A stretch of DNA of 64,000 bases from Sphingobacterium oryzagri (GTDB taxonomy: Bacteria; Bacteroidota; Bacteroidia; Sphingobacteriales; Sphingobacteriaceae). Both the position numbers and the translations under genes were made by a program. Below the pieces are notes generated by a model that did no database searches, was not told the origin of the DNA, and saw nothing but the letters and a program-made list of their open reading frames with translations. The stretch is taken from contig NZ_CP117880.1 of NCBI RefSeq assembly GCF_028736175.1, forward strand, positions 310,001-374,000, in the 5' to 3' direction. Below, one piece after another: positions 8,662 to 18,831 of the stretch (its first letter is position 1; each line of letters starts with the position of its first letter).

Positions 8662-9159
8662 CTACAGCGCTGCCAATGCTTGCGTGTAGTTAGGCTCTTC
8701 CGTCGTTTCCGCGACTTGTTCTGTGTAGACCACGTTGCCTTCTTCGTCTACCACGACAACAGAACGGCTCAATAATCCCGCCAGCGGGCCATCCGTGATT
8801 TTAAGTTGATAAGCGTCGGAAAAATTGCTGTCTTTATATTCAGATAGAGAAACAACATTTTCGATGCCTTCAGCCGCACAAAAACGTCCTTGTGCAAATG
8901 GTAGATCTCGGGAAATGCACAGCACTACCGTGTTTTCTAAGCCCGCTGCTTCTTCGTTAAACTTGCGTACAGAAGCGGCACAGGTACCTGTATCTACACT
9001 AGGAAAGATATTTAGAATTACTTTTTTTCCTTTAAAGTCGCTTAGACTTTTTTCGGAAAGATCGCCTGCTGTCAATTTAAAATCCGGAGCGGAAGCGCCA
9101 ACCGCAGGCAAGTTTCCTTGCGTATGGATAGCGGTTCCCTTAAATGTAATATTAGCCAT
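8662..9159 (-). CDS. tpx: Thiol peroxidase (atypical 2-Cys peroxiredoxin)
   Basis: Reduces hydrogen peroxide and organic peroxides using thioredoxin. The protein is 165 residues, the normal Tpx length. Peroxidatic Cys60 lies in SVDTGTCAASVR and the resolving Cys94 in GRFCAAEG, the Tpx-specific spacing. The N-terminal TFKG and VGASAPDF segments also match the family. There is no signal peptide, so it is cytoplasmic. It is monocistronic, convergent with metZ. Confidence 0.95.
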   Translation of the reverse strand: MANITFKGTAIHTQGNLPAVGASAPDFKLTAGDLSEKSLSDFKGKKVILNIFPSVDTGTCAASVRKFNEEAAGLENTVVLCISRDLPFAQGRFCAAEGIENVVSLSEYKDSNFSDAYQLKITDGPLAGLLSRSVVVVDEEGNVVYTEQVAETTEEPNYTQALAAL

Positions 9160-9503
9160 TTTTTACAAATTTGAATAATGTGCCATTAAGGTACGAAATA
9201 AATGCAAGAGCCGTGTAAGTTCCCACACAAATAGCGCAAACATGCATTTCATGCTCAGATTTGTTAGCGCTGCCCGCACACGCTTAATTTTCTGCTCGCT
9301 ATGTAATTTTTTTATGATATACGTCTTTTTATTTGCCACTTTTTAGCGTTGCTGTTCCAAATTCAATGCGAAATACCAGGCTAGGTGATTTGTTTACTGG
9401 TTTTTAACCAGCTATTAGCTAAAACGAAAGTTTGGATGCCGTAGCATTTCCTTTGACGATTTATCCACTATTATTGCTATTTTCACTGATTCAAGTATCC
9501 ACA
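9160..9503. other. Intergenic region upstream of the fucosidase operon
   Basis: The gap is 344 bp between divergent tpx and the GH29 gene. The only structure noted is a compact palindrome, CTGGTT-TTT-AACCAG (9397-9411), about 90 bp before the GH29 start. It might be an operator half-site pair. No promoter could be assigned with confidence. Confidence 0.5.
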
Positions 9504-11390
9504 ATGAGAAAATCTAAATCACTATTACTTTCCTTAATTGCTCCGGTTATGTTGCTGGCTCAGGAAGCGCCAAAACCTTATGGCGCAATACCTTCAGCAC
9601 GCCAATTAAAATGGCATGAGATGGAAACCTATTGTTTGATCCATTTTACGCCCACCACCTTTCAAAATAAGGAGTGGGGCTATGGCGATGCCGATCCGGC
9701 CATCTTTAATCCGAAAAAATTTGATGCGCAGCAAATCGCTAAGGCGGCTGCGGCTGGTGGATTTAAAGGTTTGATATCGGTAGCCAAGCACCATGATGGC
9801 TTTTGTTTATGGCCTACAGCGACGACCAACTACAGTATCAAGAGCAGCCCTTACAAAAATGGAAAGGGTGATATGGTGAAGGAATTTATGGAGGCTACGC
9901 ACAACAATGGGATGAAATTTGGCGTATACCTTTCTGCCTGGGATAGAAATGATGATCGATATGGCACACCAGCGTATGCCGATGCTTACCGCGCGCAACT
10001 TACCGAGCTGATGACGCAATATGGGACACTGTTTACCTCTTGGCATGATGGTGCTAATGGTGGCGATGGTTATTATGGCGGAAAAAACGAAAAGCGGACT
10101 ATTGACCGGACAACCTATTATGCGTGGACCGAAAAGACCTGGCCAATTGTACGCGAAAATCAACCTATGGCCATGATTTTTTCCGATGTGGGCCCCGATA
10201 TGCGCTGGGTAGGTAATGAGCATGGTTTTGCCGATGAAACTAGTTGGGCGACTTTTACGCCTAAAGGTATCGATGGGAAAGTGCCGGTTCCGGGCTTGTC
10301 CGATTACAGTGAATCGCCATCTGGCACGCGCGATGGCGCGTATTGGATTCCTGCAGAATGTGACGTGCCACACCGTGCCGGATGGTTTTATCACGCCGAT
10401 CAAGACGATCGGGTGAAAACGCCCGACCAGCTTTTTGAAATTTATTTAAAATCGGTAGGACGTGGCGCGAATATGAACTTAGGCTTGGCACCTATGCCAG
10501 ATGGCTATCTCCACGCCAACGATGTCAAATCTTTGGAAGCATTTGGCAAGAAACTACACGAGACGTTTAAAGATAATCAAGCGCAGGGAGCAACGATTGT
10601 GGCCTCCAATGTACGCGCAAATGCTGATAAGTTTGATCCGAAGTGGATATTGGATGATGATCGCTATAGCTACTATGCTGCTGATGATGCGGTGCTCAAT
10701 CCAAGTTTAGAAATTAACCTGGCAGGTGAAAAAACCTTTGATTTGATCCGTTTACGCGAAAATATCAAGCTAGGCCAGCGACTGGATAGTGTATCTGTCG
10801 CTGTTTTTAAAGACGGCGGATGGAAACCGCTCGTTTCGGCGACCAGCATAGGGGCAAATCGCTTAATCAAATTGACAAAACCGGTAACGACCGCTAAACT
10901 AAAAATCCAACTCTACGCACCTGTAGCGCCGACATTGAGTGATTTTGGCCTTTTCAACGAATTTGTTGAAGACTTCCGTTACGATCAAGTCAGCAACGCA
11001 GTAAAGGCACTTTCGGGTAAGGATGTAAAAATAAAGTCGGGCAAAGGATTGTCAAAAGCATTGGATAACGATCCTAAAACAATAGAAACGGTGCAAGAGT
11101 TTCAGCAGGGAATCGTCTTTGCCGTGCGGCAGCCGGTCACCGCCCTGGCTTATCTACCTAGACAAGATGGTGTAAAAGAAGGGTTAGCCCTAAAATATGA
11201 GTTGGCCAGCAGCGATGATGGTAAAAACTGGAAAACGATTAAAGCTGGTGAATTTGCGAATATACAGGCTAATCCAATAGAACAGGTCATCCGTTTTGAC
11301 GCCCCGGTCGCGGCAAAATATATTCGTTTCACGCCTGAGGAAACCGTAGGCAGCAGCTTCACCGTCGCTTCATTCACCTTGTTTAACTAG
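9504..11390 (+). CDS. GH29 alpha-L-fucosidase with C-terminal carbohydrate-binding modules
   Basis: A secreted retaining exo-fucosidase of 628 residues. The ATG at 9504 (MRKSKSLLLSLIAPVMLLAQ) begins the signal peptide; an upstream in-frame TTG at 9432 adds a non-homologous extension. The TIM barrel shows KWHEMETYCLIHF at its start, HHDGFCLW, and the putative nucleophile Asp182 in SWHDGAN. WVGNEHG would carry the acid/base Glu as in GH29 subfamily B. After ~residue 350 come two beta-sandwich stretches resembling F5/8 (discoidin) modules. The next gene, GH95, starts 7 bp downstream, so the two fucosidases are co-expressed. Linkage preference (alpha-1,3/4) is an inference from the subfamily resemblance. 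Confidence 0.9.
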   Translation: MRKSKSLLLSLIAPVMLLAQEAPKPYGAIPSARQLKWHEMETYCLIHFTPTTFQNKEWGYGDADPAIFNPKKFDAQQIAKAAAAGGFKGLISVAKHHDGFCLWPTATTNYSIKSSPYKNGKGDMVKEFMEATHNNGMKFGVYLSAWDRNDDRYGTPAYADAYRAQLTELMTQYGTLFTSWHDGANGGDGYYGGKNEKRTIDRTTYYAWTEKTWPIVRENQPMAMIFSDVGPDMRWVGNEHGFADETSWATFTPKGIDGKVPVPGLSDYSESPSGTRDGAYWIPAECDVPHRAGWFYHADQDDRVKTPDQLFEIYLKSVGRGANMNLGLAPMPDGYLHANDVKSLEAFGKKLHETFKDNQAQGATIVASNVRANADKFDPKWILDDDRYSYYAADDAVLNPSLEINLAGEKTFDLIRLRENIKLGQRLDSVSVAVFKDGGWKPLVSATSIGANRLIKLTKPVTTAKLKIQLYAPVAPTLSDFGLFNEFVEDFRYDQVSNAVKALSGKDVKIKSGKGLSKALDNDPKTIETVQEFQQGIVFAVRQPVTALAYLPRQDGVKEGLALKYELASSDDGKNWKTIKAGEFANIQANPIEQVIRFDAPVAAKYIRFTPEETVGSSFTVASFTLFN

Positions 11391-11396
11391 AAAAAT

Positions 11397-13730
11397 ATGC
11401 GCGTTGTTCGGATCTTTCTCCTGTTTTTTTGCGTTTTTGCAACCGCTCAGCTGTTACAGGCACAAGCGCTGACCATGTGGTATGACAAGCCGGCCGTGCG
11501 CTGGGAAGAAACCTTGCCCTTGGGCAATGGCCGATTAGGCATGATGCCCGATGGTAAGGTGCACGATGAATCAATCGTGCTCAATGAGATATCCATGCGG
11601 TCTGGCAGTCCGGAAGATCCGAACAACTATCAAGCACATCGAAGTTTAGCGGAGATACAGCAACTGCTGTTTGCCGGAAAAAATGATCGCGCAGAAGAGC
11701 TGGTCAACAAAAACTTTGTGACGAGCGGACTGGGATCTGGACATGGACAAGGCGCAACCGTGCCCTACGGCTGCTATCAAAATTTTGGTTACCTCAATTT
11801 TTTGCACACGATCGCAGGCACGGTCAGCGATTACAAGCGCACGTTAAATCTGTCGGAGGCCAAAGCAACAACATCGTTCACAGCGAACGGCATCCAATAT
11901 ACCCGGGAATACTTCACCTCGTTTGATAAAAACATCGCAGTCATTCGTTTGCGTGCAGATAAGCGCGGAGCCATAACGTTCGCTACCCATTTTTACCGGG
12001 ATGAACATGTTGCGGAAATGGTTGTCAACGAAAATGAGATGCACTGGTCGGGCAACCTGCCTGATGGCAAAGGCGGCAAAGGTTTGCTATTTTCCGGGAA
12101 GCTAAAAGTAGTGGCTAAAGGAGGAACAAAACAGACCTACGATCATCAAATAATCGTGAAAAATGCGGATGAGGTATTGATCTATCTGACGGCGTCTACC
12201 GACTATTACGCACCCAACCCGCAGGAGCGCAATAGCGCAGAGCTGCGTGGCGCAGAAAATTGGCCATACGCTAACCTGCTACGTGCGCATCATAAGCAAT
12301 TTAGTGCAGTTTTTGATCGCGTGTCGCTGCAATTGGATGATGCCGTAAGCAAAAACGATGTGCCAACGGATGTGCGTATACGTAATTTTTTTGAAAACCC
12401 AGCCCAGGATAATGGAATGGCAGCCAACTACTATCAATTTGGCCGGTACCTGACGATTTCCAGTACGGCGCCAAAAGTGGCGCGCGCATTGCCGCCTAAT
12501 TTGCAAGGTTTGTGGGCACATCAAATCCAGACGCCCTGGAATGGCGATTACCACCTGAATATCAATGCGCAAATGAACCATTGGGGCGTAGAAACGGGAA
12601 ATTTACCGGAATATCATGCGCCGTTTATCGCCATGATAAAAGCGCTGGCAAAAACAGGAGAGAAGACGGCAAAAGCGTATTATGATGCGCCTGGCTGGGT
12701 AGTTTACATGATGACTAACGTTTGGGGCTACTCCGCTCCTGGTGAAGAGGCTTCCTGGGGAGCAAGCACGGCTTCCGGCTGGCTGTGTAATCACCTGTGG
12801 GAGCATTTCCAGTTTACGCAGGATAAAAAATATTTAGCGGACGTGTATCCCGTACTAAAAGGCGCTGCTCAATTTTACGCCGCCACATTGGTGCGCGATC
12901 CCAAGACCGGCTGGTGGGTTACCTCGCCTTCGGTTTCGCCGGAGAATGCATTCCGATTGCCCAACGGCAAAACAACCGCTGTGGTGATGGGCCCGACGAT
13001 CGATAATCAAATTGTGCGCGAGTTGTATCAATCGGTTATTCAGGCTAATAAAATATTGGGCTTCCAGGATCCGTTTGTTGATACGCTGGTAAATCAACTG
13101 AAAGATGTGCCGCCGCCGGTGGTCGTTAGTGGATCGGGCCGCGTAATGGAGTGGTTGGAAGATTATCAGGAAGTGGAGCCACAGCATCGGCACGTGTCTC
13201 ACCTTTACGGCTTGTATCCAGCAAATTTTATTTCGCCGATAAGCACGCCTGTATGGGCTGCTGCAGCGAAGAAAACGCTGGCCGTGCGAGGCGATGAGGG
13301 TACGGGTTGGTCAAGGGCCTGGAAGATTCTTTTTTGGGCACGGCTGCACGACGGCGATCATGCGCTTGAAATATTACGGCAGCTACTAAAACCGGCATTC
13401 GCCGATGAGACAACTTATCAAGGAGTAGGTGCGGGCACGTATCCTAATTTATTTTGTGCGCATCCGCCGTTTCAGATTGATGGCAATTTTGGCGGTTCTG
13501 CCGGCATTGCAGAAATGTTACTACAGTCGCATGACGGCTATATTCATTTACTGCCAGCGCTTCCAAAAGCTTGGAAAAATGGTGCCGTTAAAGGGCTTCA
13601 GGCGCGCGGTGGGTATACGGTAGATGTACAGTGGGCAAATGGCGAGGTGACTGATTACAAGGTGTATGGCAAAAAACGATCAGTAGTCGACGTTTTGGTC
13701 AACGGCGAGAAAATAAAGAAAAGGTTGTAG
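11397..13730 (+). CDS. GH95 family alpha-L-fucosidase (inverting)
   Basis: A 777-residue exported enzyme with an (alpha/alpha)6 barrel, typical in size for GH95. The signal peptide ends near LLQAQA. The N-terminal beta-domain begins with the family motif [11 protein letters not shown]. Catalytic segments known from bifidobacterial GH95 are all present: [11 protein letters not shown] (the water-activating Asn pair), SPSVSPEN (general-acid Glu) and FQIDGNFGG (Asp). GH95 enzymes usually cleave alpha-1,2-fucose or galactose, complementing GH29 activity. It lies 6 bp after the GH29 stop. Some GH95 members are alpha-L-galactosidases, so the substrate is not certain. Confidence 0.92.
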   Translation: MRVVRIFLLFFCVFATAQLLQAQALTMWYDKPAVRWEETLPLGNGRLGMMPDGKVHDESIVLNEISMRSGSPEDPNNYQAHRSLAEIQQLLFAGKNDRAEELVNKNFVTSGLGSGHGQGATVPYGCYQNFGYLNFLHTIAGTVSDYKRTLNLSEAKATTSFTANGIQYTREYFTSFDKNIAVIRLRADKRGAITFATHFYRDEHVAEMVVNENEMHWSGNLPDGKGGKGLLFSGKLKVVAKGGTKQTYDHQIIVKNADEVLIYLTASTDYYAPNPQERNSAELRGAENWPYANLLRAHHKQFSAVFDRVSLQLDDAVSKNDVPTDVRIRNFFENPAQDNGMAANYYQFGRYLTISSTAPKVARALPPNLQGLWAHQIQTPWNGDYHLNINAQMNHWGVETGNLPEYHAPFIAMIKALAKTGEKTAKAYYDAPGWVVYMMTNVWGYSAPGEEASWGASTASGWLCNHLWEHFQFTQDKKYLADVYPVLKGAAQFYAATLVRDPKTGWWVTSPSVSPENAFRLPNGKTTAVVMGPTIDNQIVRELYQSVIQANKILGFQDPFVDTLVNQLKDVPPPVVVSGSGRVMEWLEDYQEVEPQHRHVSHLYGLYPANFISPISTPVWAAAAKKTLAVRGDEGTGWSRAWKILFWARLHDGDHALEILRQLLKPAFADETTYQGVGAGTYPNLFCAHPPFQIDGNFGGSAGIAEMLLQSHDGYIHLLPALPKAWKNGAVKGLQARGGYTVDVQWANGEVTDYKVYGKKRSVVDVLVNGEKIKKRL

Positions 13731-13783
13731 AAAAAAAGCAGCGGTTTTCGTTCGTTTTTTCTATTTTTAGACAAACTAATTAT

Positions 13784-14962
13784 GTGATGAACAAAACCTT
13801 CTTATTATTTGTACTCAGCTTATGCTTTTTTAGCTGTGGAGAACGTGCAACGACAAAGTCTGCCGATAAACAGGAAAGTACAAGTATCCCTCAACTTGTT
13901 AATGTCCATATTACCGGCGAAGTAGCGTTACCGGACAGCAGCCGGATCGTGATAAACACCGATGAAAACACCATGCAGCCGTTGCTGACCGCTTATGTCA
14001 CCAATAACACATTTACCGTAGAAGGCCAGCTTGAAGAGCCTAACTTTTACAATTTGGTCGTCGGTAAGCAAAAATTTAAAGTCTATCTGGAAAACAATAA
14101 ACAATACCAGTTTACAGGCGAAGTATCCCAGGGGAAAGTTATTTCAGGGCGTATCGTATCTGATTCCGAAGTGATGCAAGATTTTGACCAAATGACCAAG
14201 GCCTTAGAAAGTAAGAAGAACCAGTTAAACCAACAGGAAGGTGCCGTGCGCGCTGCTTTAAATAATCCGACGACCTATCAAGCTGCCGTCGAGAAAACGG
14301 CGGCCATTACCGCTGAACGGGAAAGCTATCCAGAACAATTAAAGATGCAGTACATCAACGATCCGCAGGTTGCTGCGGCGTTGAAATTGTTTTTGATCAA
14401 AGATGAAAAAATCAGTCGTGCCAATTATAAGACCTATAACCAAGTGTTGACCAGCGTTCCGGATAGTTTAAAAGGGATTTCCTTATATCGCCGTGTGGAG
14501 GCTAAGGTTGCGCAGGTACGGGACTTTTATGAAAATATGCCAAACTTTCCTGATATGCACCCCAGGAATGTTGCGGGCGACACTCTGAACCTAGCGCAGT
14601 TTAAAGATCAAGGTACGATCCTGTTTGTGTTTTGGGGCAGCTGGAATCGGGAAGCCAAAGCAGATATCGCGCTGATTAAATCTAATCGGGCTGCGTTGGA
14701 GAAACTACGCATTACACCGGTTTATCTAACCTGGGATAAAGATTTTGCCGCTTGGGAAAAAGCAAGTGCAGCTTTAGGGCTCGGCACTTACAATTACCGG
14801 TTAAACGCGACTGATCAAGCATTTGTCGTGACCAACTACGCCGTGCAAAAATTACCACATTATATGCTGGTCAATGCGCAAGACCTGTCCATCATAAATT
14901 ACTATTTTACTTTTCCGTTGGACGGTAAGCTGATCAACAAGCTGAAAAAAGAACTCCATTAA
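13784..14962 (+). CDS. TlpA-like thioredoxin-fold lipoprotein without the redox CxxC
   Basis: A 392-residue lipoprotein (lipobox CFFSC) with an N-terminal DUF4369-like beta-domain (VNVHITGEVALPDSSRIVI), a helical middle and a C-terminal thioredoxin-like domain from ~residue 260. Where TlpA proteins have WCxxC, this one reads SWNREAK: W287 followed by N288 and A291, so both cysteines are missing. The cis-Pro region (VQKLPHYMLV) and the final strand are intact, so this is substitution rather than decay. It probably binds or scaffolds rather than reduces disulfides. It sits 53 bp after the GH95 gene on the same strand and may belong to that transcript. Confidence 0.75.
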   Translation: MMNKTFLLFVLSLCFFSCGERATTKSADKQESTSIPQLVNVHITGEVALPDSSRIVINTDENTMQPLLTAYVTNNTFTVEGQLEEPNFYNLVVGKQKFKVYLENNKQYQFTGEVSQGKVISGRIVSDSEVMQDFDQMTKALESKKNQLNQQEGAVRAALNNPTTYQAAVEKTAAITAERESYPEQLKMQYINDPQVAAALKLFLIKDEKISRANYKTYNQVLTSVPDSLKGISLYRRVEAKVAQVRDFYENMPNFPDMHPRNVAGDTLNLAQFKDQGTILFVFWGSWNREAKADIALIKSNRAALEKLRITPVYLTWDKDFAAWEKASAALGLGTYNYRLNATDQAFVVTNYAVQKLPHYMLVNAQDLSIINYYFTFPLDGKLINKLKKELH

Positions 14963-15089
14963 TTATTTTACTGTCAATTATATACGGTTATATTCGTTTA
15001 ATGCCAGCTAAGTCTGCTTAACTATTGATGGATAGGTCAAGCTCCTATAACTTCGTAAGACCAATTGCAATTTGGAAAATGAAGATTAT

Positions 15090-16568
15090 ATGAAAAGACT
15101 TATCAAAATTGGTTGGTATAGTGTTTCGTTGTTGACTATCGTTATACATGCGAGTTCTTGTAAAAAGGCCGACGAGCCGGATGAGGTTCACAACGAAAAC
15201 TATCGGATAGCTGTCAATTTCAAGGATTTTGAACAAACTATCAACCCACTTACGCCTAGCGGGCGCATCGCGTCGGGCATACATAAGCTGGCTTCTACGA
15301 CGTCGCCTGGAATTTCCGCAGCGGAAACGACCTTGTATTTTTGGTCATTTAACCAGCAGACCTTGATGCCCGATGTGGCGGTAGGATCGGGCTCTGCTAT
15401 TATTTTTAATCAGGGAGAGCGTACGACAGATTACGGACCGGGATGGAGCTATGAAGATTATTCCGCAGGTTACGCCATCTCCGCAGCTGGCGTTACGGAT
15501 ATGGTGTTTCGCCTGCCGCTAAACGGGATTGCTGCCTTATCAACGTTGGGATTTGATATCGGCTCGTCCAATACGGGGCCGAAGGATTTTTCGCTCGCTT
15601 ATTCGCAAGATGGCGTAAATTATATACCGCTGTCAGCAAATAATCAATTTTCCAATACGGGCACAGCCCACGCAAGGCACAGCTTCACGTATGCGCTTGC
15701 CGATATCGTGTTTGATTTTAGTAAAGACTTGTTTATTAAAATTAGTGCGCTGGAAGGCGTTCGCGATGGTGCAGGTGCTTACCGGGAATCAACCGGTGTG
15801 ATTCGCTTAGATAATTTCCGCTTGCGAGGGAAGGTTGGTGCCCTAACGGGCAACGCGCGTAAAAATTTGCATTATCATGTGTTTGATGAGGCGACCAAGG
15901 CGTTGGTTTACGCTGGTGTATATGACTATGCTGTCGCCGCACTCGGTGATTTTACCTTGTCGCTACCCGCGGGTAATTACATCGCGTCATTTGTGGCCAA
16001 TGAATCGATGGCGGCACTCCCGATACCAGCAGATGCGGACGCATTGGCGTACCATATTGCCAATACTTTTGCAAATCACGATGCCAGAATATTTGGTGTG
16101 TTGGATACATTTGAAGTGCGGGAAAATAGGGTGCTTGATTTGACGCTGGAGCGTTACTACAGCGAAGTAAACTTTGAGTTTACCGATCAGGTTGACCTTG
16201 CGGGCGTGAAGACGATGCTTATTAAAGCACTTCATCAGCCAACGTATTATGCTCCGTTTAATCCGTCTTTTTCCAATCGTCCGCACGATCAAAGTGTGAT
16301 CTCCAAGCAGCCAGACTTTACGCTACATAAAACTATTCGTTTTAACCAGTTTCTTGGTCGCGTGTTTTCGCCGGTGCCGTTATCGTATGCTGTGGAAGTT
16401 TATGGAGCGGACAATCTGCTCATCAGAACGTTTACCGTATCGGCAGAAATGGTGAATAACATGCAACTGACCTTTCGCGGCGCTTTACTGGCGCCAACAG
16501 GAACATCGGCCAATTTTGTCATCCGATTTAACGAGAATTGGGACGGAACAAAAACGATTGATTTCTGA
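15090..16568 (+). CDS. Surface lipoprotein with beta-sandwich and Mfa2/FimB-like region
   Basis: A 492-residue lipoprotein (SSCKK lipobox). The ATG at 15090 is used because the preceding TTG at 15072 only adds MENEDY before the signal. Residues ~70-240 form a jelly-roll-like domain with the ending RLDNFRLRG, common in Bacteroidota extracellular proteins. The C-terminal half carries LSLPAGNYIASFVAN, reminiscent of the Mfa2/FimB fimbrial-anchor fold. The specific function is not recognised. It lies 127 bp after the TlpA-like gene on the same strand and converges with glyS. Confidence 0.6.
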   Translation: MKRLIKIGWYSVSLLTIVIHASSCKKADEPDEVHNENYRIAVNFKDFEQTINPLTPSGRIASGIHKLASTTSPGISAAETTLYFWSFNQQTLMPDVAVGSGSAIIFNQGERTTDYGPGWSYEDYSAGYAISAAGVTDMVFRLPLNGIAALSTLGFDIGSSNTGPKDFSLAYSQDGVNYIPLSANNQFSNTGTAHARHSFTYALADIVFDFSKDLFIKISALEGVRDGAGAYRESTGVIRLDNFRLRGKVGALTGNARKNLHYHVFDEATKALVYAGVYDYAVAALGDFTLSLPAGNYIASFVANESMAALPIPADADALAYHIANTFANHDARIFGVLDTFEVRENRVLDLTLERYYSEVNFEFTDQVDLAGVKTMLIKALHQPTYYAPFNPSFSNRPHDQSVISKQPDFTLHKTIRFNQFLGRVFSPVPLSYAVEVYGADNLLIRTFTVSAEMVNNMQLTFRGALLAPTGTSANFVIRFNENWDGTKTIDF

Positions 16569-16623
16569 CAAATTTTAGCCCCTCCATTTGCACGAGTGCC
16601 AACTATAAACGGCTATTTATGAG

Positions 16624-16660
16624 AAAAGGTTCATCCCGACAGATCGGTGATGAACCTTTT
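16624..16660. terminator. Bidirectional terminator
   Basis: AAAAGGTTCATC (16624-16635) pairs perfectly with GATGAACCTTTT (16649-16660). It lies between the convergent lipoprotein gene and glyS. Confidence 0.9.
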
Positions 16661-16690
16661 TATACGTTTTTCCAACTGCCCTGCGTTAGG

Positions 16691-18160
16691 TTAGGACAAT
16701 TGTGTTAACAAGTTACTCCATCCTACTAAATCACCCACAATTTTAACAAGATCGGCCGCAGGCACGCGCTCTTGCTCCATGCTATCGCGATGACGGATGG
16801 TAACGGTATTATCTTCGAGTGTTTGATAATCTACCGTAATACAGAACGGCGTACCGATGGCATCCTGACGACGGTAACGTTTCCCGATGGCATCTTTCTC
16901 ATCATATTGTACGTTGAAATCCAACTTTAATTTCGTCATGATCTCGCGCGCTTTCTCCGGCAATCCATCTTTCTTGGTCAACGGCAAAATCGCTGCTTTT
17001 ACGGGTGCGATGGCCGGATGAAATTTAAGAACCACACGGGAATCTTGCTTTTCTTCGGTAGAAAGATCTTCCTGCTCCAGGCAGTTGGCCAAAACTGTCA
17101 AGAATAAGCGGTCAAGACCTATTGACGTCTCAATCACATACGGAATATAATTTTGATTGATTTCAGGATCGAAATACTGCATTTTTTTCTTAGAGTATTC
17201 CTGGTGCTGCTTCAAGTCAAAATCTGTGCGTGAATGTATACCTTCTACCTCTTTAAATCCGAATGGAAATTGATATTCGATATCCACGGCTGCGTTGGCA
17301 TAGTGTGCTAGCTTAACATGATCATGGTAGCGGTATTTTTCTGGATTGGAGCCTAAAGCCAAGTGCCATTTCAGGCGTGTTTCTTTCCATTTAGCATACC
17401 ATTCCAATTCGGAGCCTGGACGTACAAAAAATTGCATTTCCATCTGCTCGAACTCACGCATCCGCATGATAAACTGGCGAGCAATCACTTCATTACGGAA
17501 GGCTTTACCAATTTGTGCAATTCCGAAAGGAATCTTCATACGACCTGTTTTCTGCACGTTGAGAAAGTTTACAAAAATTCCCTGTGCCGTTTCCGGACGT
17601 AGATAAACCTGCTCTGCTCCATCGGCCATAGCGCCCATTTGCGTCGCAAACATCAAGTTGAACTGGCGAACATCTGTCCAGTTTTTGGTGCCCGAAACAG
17701 GGCATACGATGTTGTGCTCCTCGATGATGGATTTTAAACGCGTAAGATCGTCGGCACTCAGTGCATCGTCCAAATCCTGCTGAAGTTGTGCGGCCTTATC
17801 AGTTTTACCATCTTTTTCATAACGGTCAATCTTATCTTCGATCAACTGGTCGGCGCGGTATCTTTTTTTAGAATCTTTATTGTCGATCATCGGATCGTTA
17901 AATCCATCGACATGGCCGGATGCTTTCCAGGTCGTAGGATGCATAAAGATGGCGGCATCAATCCCCACGATATTTTCGTTCAGTTGCACCATGGATTTCC
18001 ACCAATAGGTCTTGAGGTTATTTTTCAATTCAGAACCTAATTGGCCATAATCGTAAACGGCACTTAAGCCGTCGTAAATTTCACTGGAAGGAAATACAAA
18101 TCCGTACTCCTTGGCGTGTGATATGATATTTTTAAAAAAATCGTCTGTTTGCTTACTCAT
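16691..18160 (-). CDS. glyS: Glycine--tRNA ligase (homodimeric class II)
   Basis: Charges tRNA-Gly in the cytoplasm. It is the single-chain alpha2 type (489 residues), with class II motifs: FVFPSSEIYDGLSAVYDYG at the N-terminus, the motif 2 region IGKAFRNEV, and motif 3 around SIGLDRLFL. The C-terminal anticodon-binding domain runs from about residue 390 (VKAAILPLTKKDGL). The ATG at 18160 is chosen; an upstream TTG at 18169 adds three residues. The locus shows no operon partner. Confidence 0.95.
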   Translation of the reverse strand: MSKQTDDFFKNIISHAKEYGFVFPSSEIYDGLSAVYDYGQLGSELKNNLKTYWWKSMVQLNENIVGIDAAIFMHPTTWKASGHVDGFNDPMIDNKDSKKRYRADQLIEDKIDRYEKDGKTDKAAQLQQDLDDALSADDLTRLKSIIEEHNIVCPVSGTKNWTDVRQFNLMFATQMGAMADGAEQVYLRPETAQGIFVNFLNVQKTGRMKIPFGIAQIGKAFRNEVIARQFIMRMREFEQMEMQFFVRPGSELEWYAKWKETRLKWHLALGSNPEKYRYHDHVKLAHYANAAVDIEYQFPFGFKEVEGIHSRTDFDLKQHQEYSKKKMQYFDPEINQNYIPYVIETSIGLDRLFLTVLANCLEQEDLSTEEKQDSRVVLKFHPAIAPVKAAILPLTKKDGLPEKAREIMTKLKLDFNVQYDEKDAIGKRYRRQDAIGTPFCITVDYQTLEDNTVTIRHRDSMEQERVPAADLVKIVGDLVGWSNLLTQLS

Positions 18161-18294
18161 AAGAGGCAAATATAAATATTAGAATTTAGATACACGTAAC
18201 GTTGCCCAATAAGTTGCTGGCTGTTACTGACCTTTACAGAGGGGCCATAACTGCTAAACTATGCAAAAAATGATAGCGCTAGTGTAAGCGACTA

Positions 18295-18759
18295 CTAGGC
18301 TTGGTATAGTGCGCGCACCTGATCGGATGCATTTTTATTATCCACCTTTTTTATGATGTGTTCGATAACACCATCCTCGTTAATAATAAAGGTGGTTCGC
18401 GCTGTACCCATATATTTTTTGCCGTACATGTTTTTTTCCACCCAAACACCGTAATCCTGCACGATCTGCTGTTGCTCATCGGCCAGCAGATTAAAAGGCA
18501 ACTCAAACTTGCTGATAAATTTTTGGTGGGACTGCTCACTATCGATGCTTACGCCCAGTACTTCAAAACCATCACGCACCAACGCCTGATAATTGTCTCG
18601 GAAGTTGCAAGCCTCTGTAGTACAGCCAGGCGTGTTATCTTTCGGATAAAAATACAGGATGACCTTTTTGCCGCGTAATGCGGAAAGGGTGATGGTTTCT
18701 CCTTGTTGGTTTTTAGCGACAATTTCAGGCGCTTGATCACCGACGGTTAATTCTGCCAT
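18295..18759 (-). CDS. bcp: Thioredoxin-dependent thiol peroxidase, Bcp/PrxQ type
   Basis: A cytoplasmic peroxiredoxin of 154 residues that detoxifies peroxides. FYPKDNTPGCTTEAC holds the peroxidatic Cys46 and the Cys51 five residues later, the arrangement of the alpha-type PrxQ subgroup. VGDQAPEI and LYFYP match the family. The upstream neighbour is the M23 peptidase gene (73 bp away), with no clear functional link. Confidence 0.94.
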   Translation of the reverse strand: MAELTVGDQAPEIVAKNQQGETITLSALRGKKVILYFYPKDNTPGCTTEACNFRDNYQALVRDGFEVLGVSIDSEQSHQKFISKFELPFNLLADEQQQIVQDYGVWVEKNMYGKKYMGTARTTFIINEDGVIEHIIKKVDNKNASDQVRALYQA

Positions 18760-18831
18760 ATTGCGTTTATTTAATTGTTTTTTGATATGTTGAATGCCTT
18801 TTTATGTGGCAATAAAAATACGGAACCCTTG

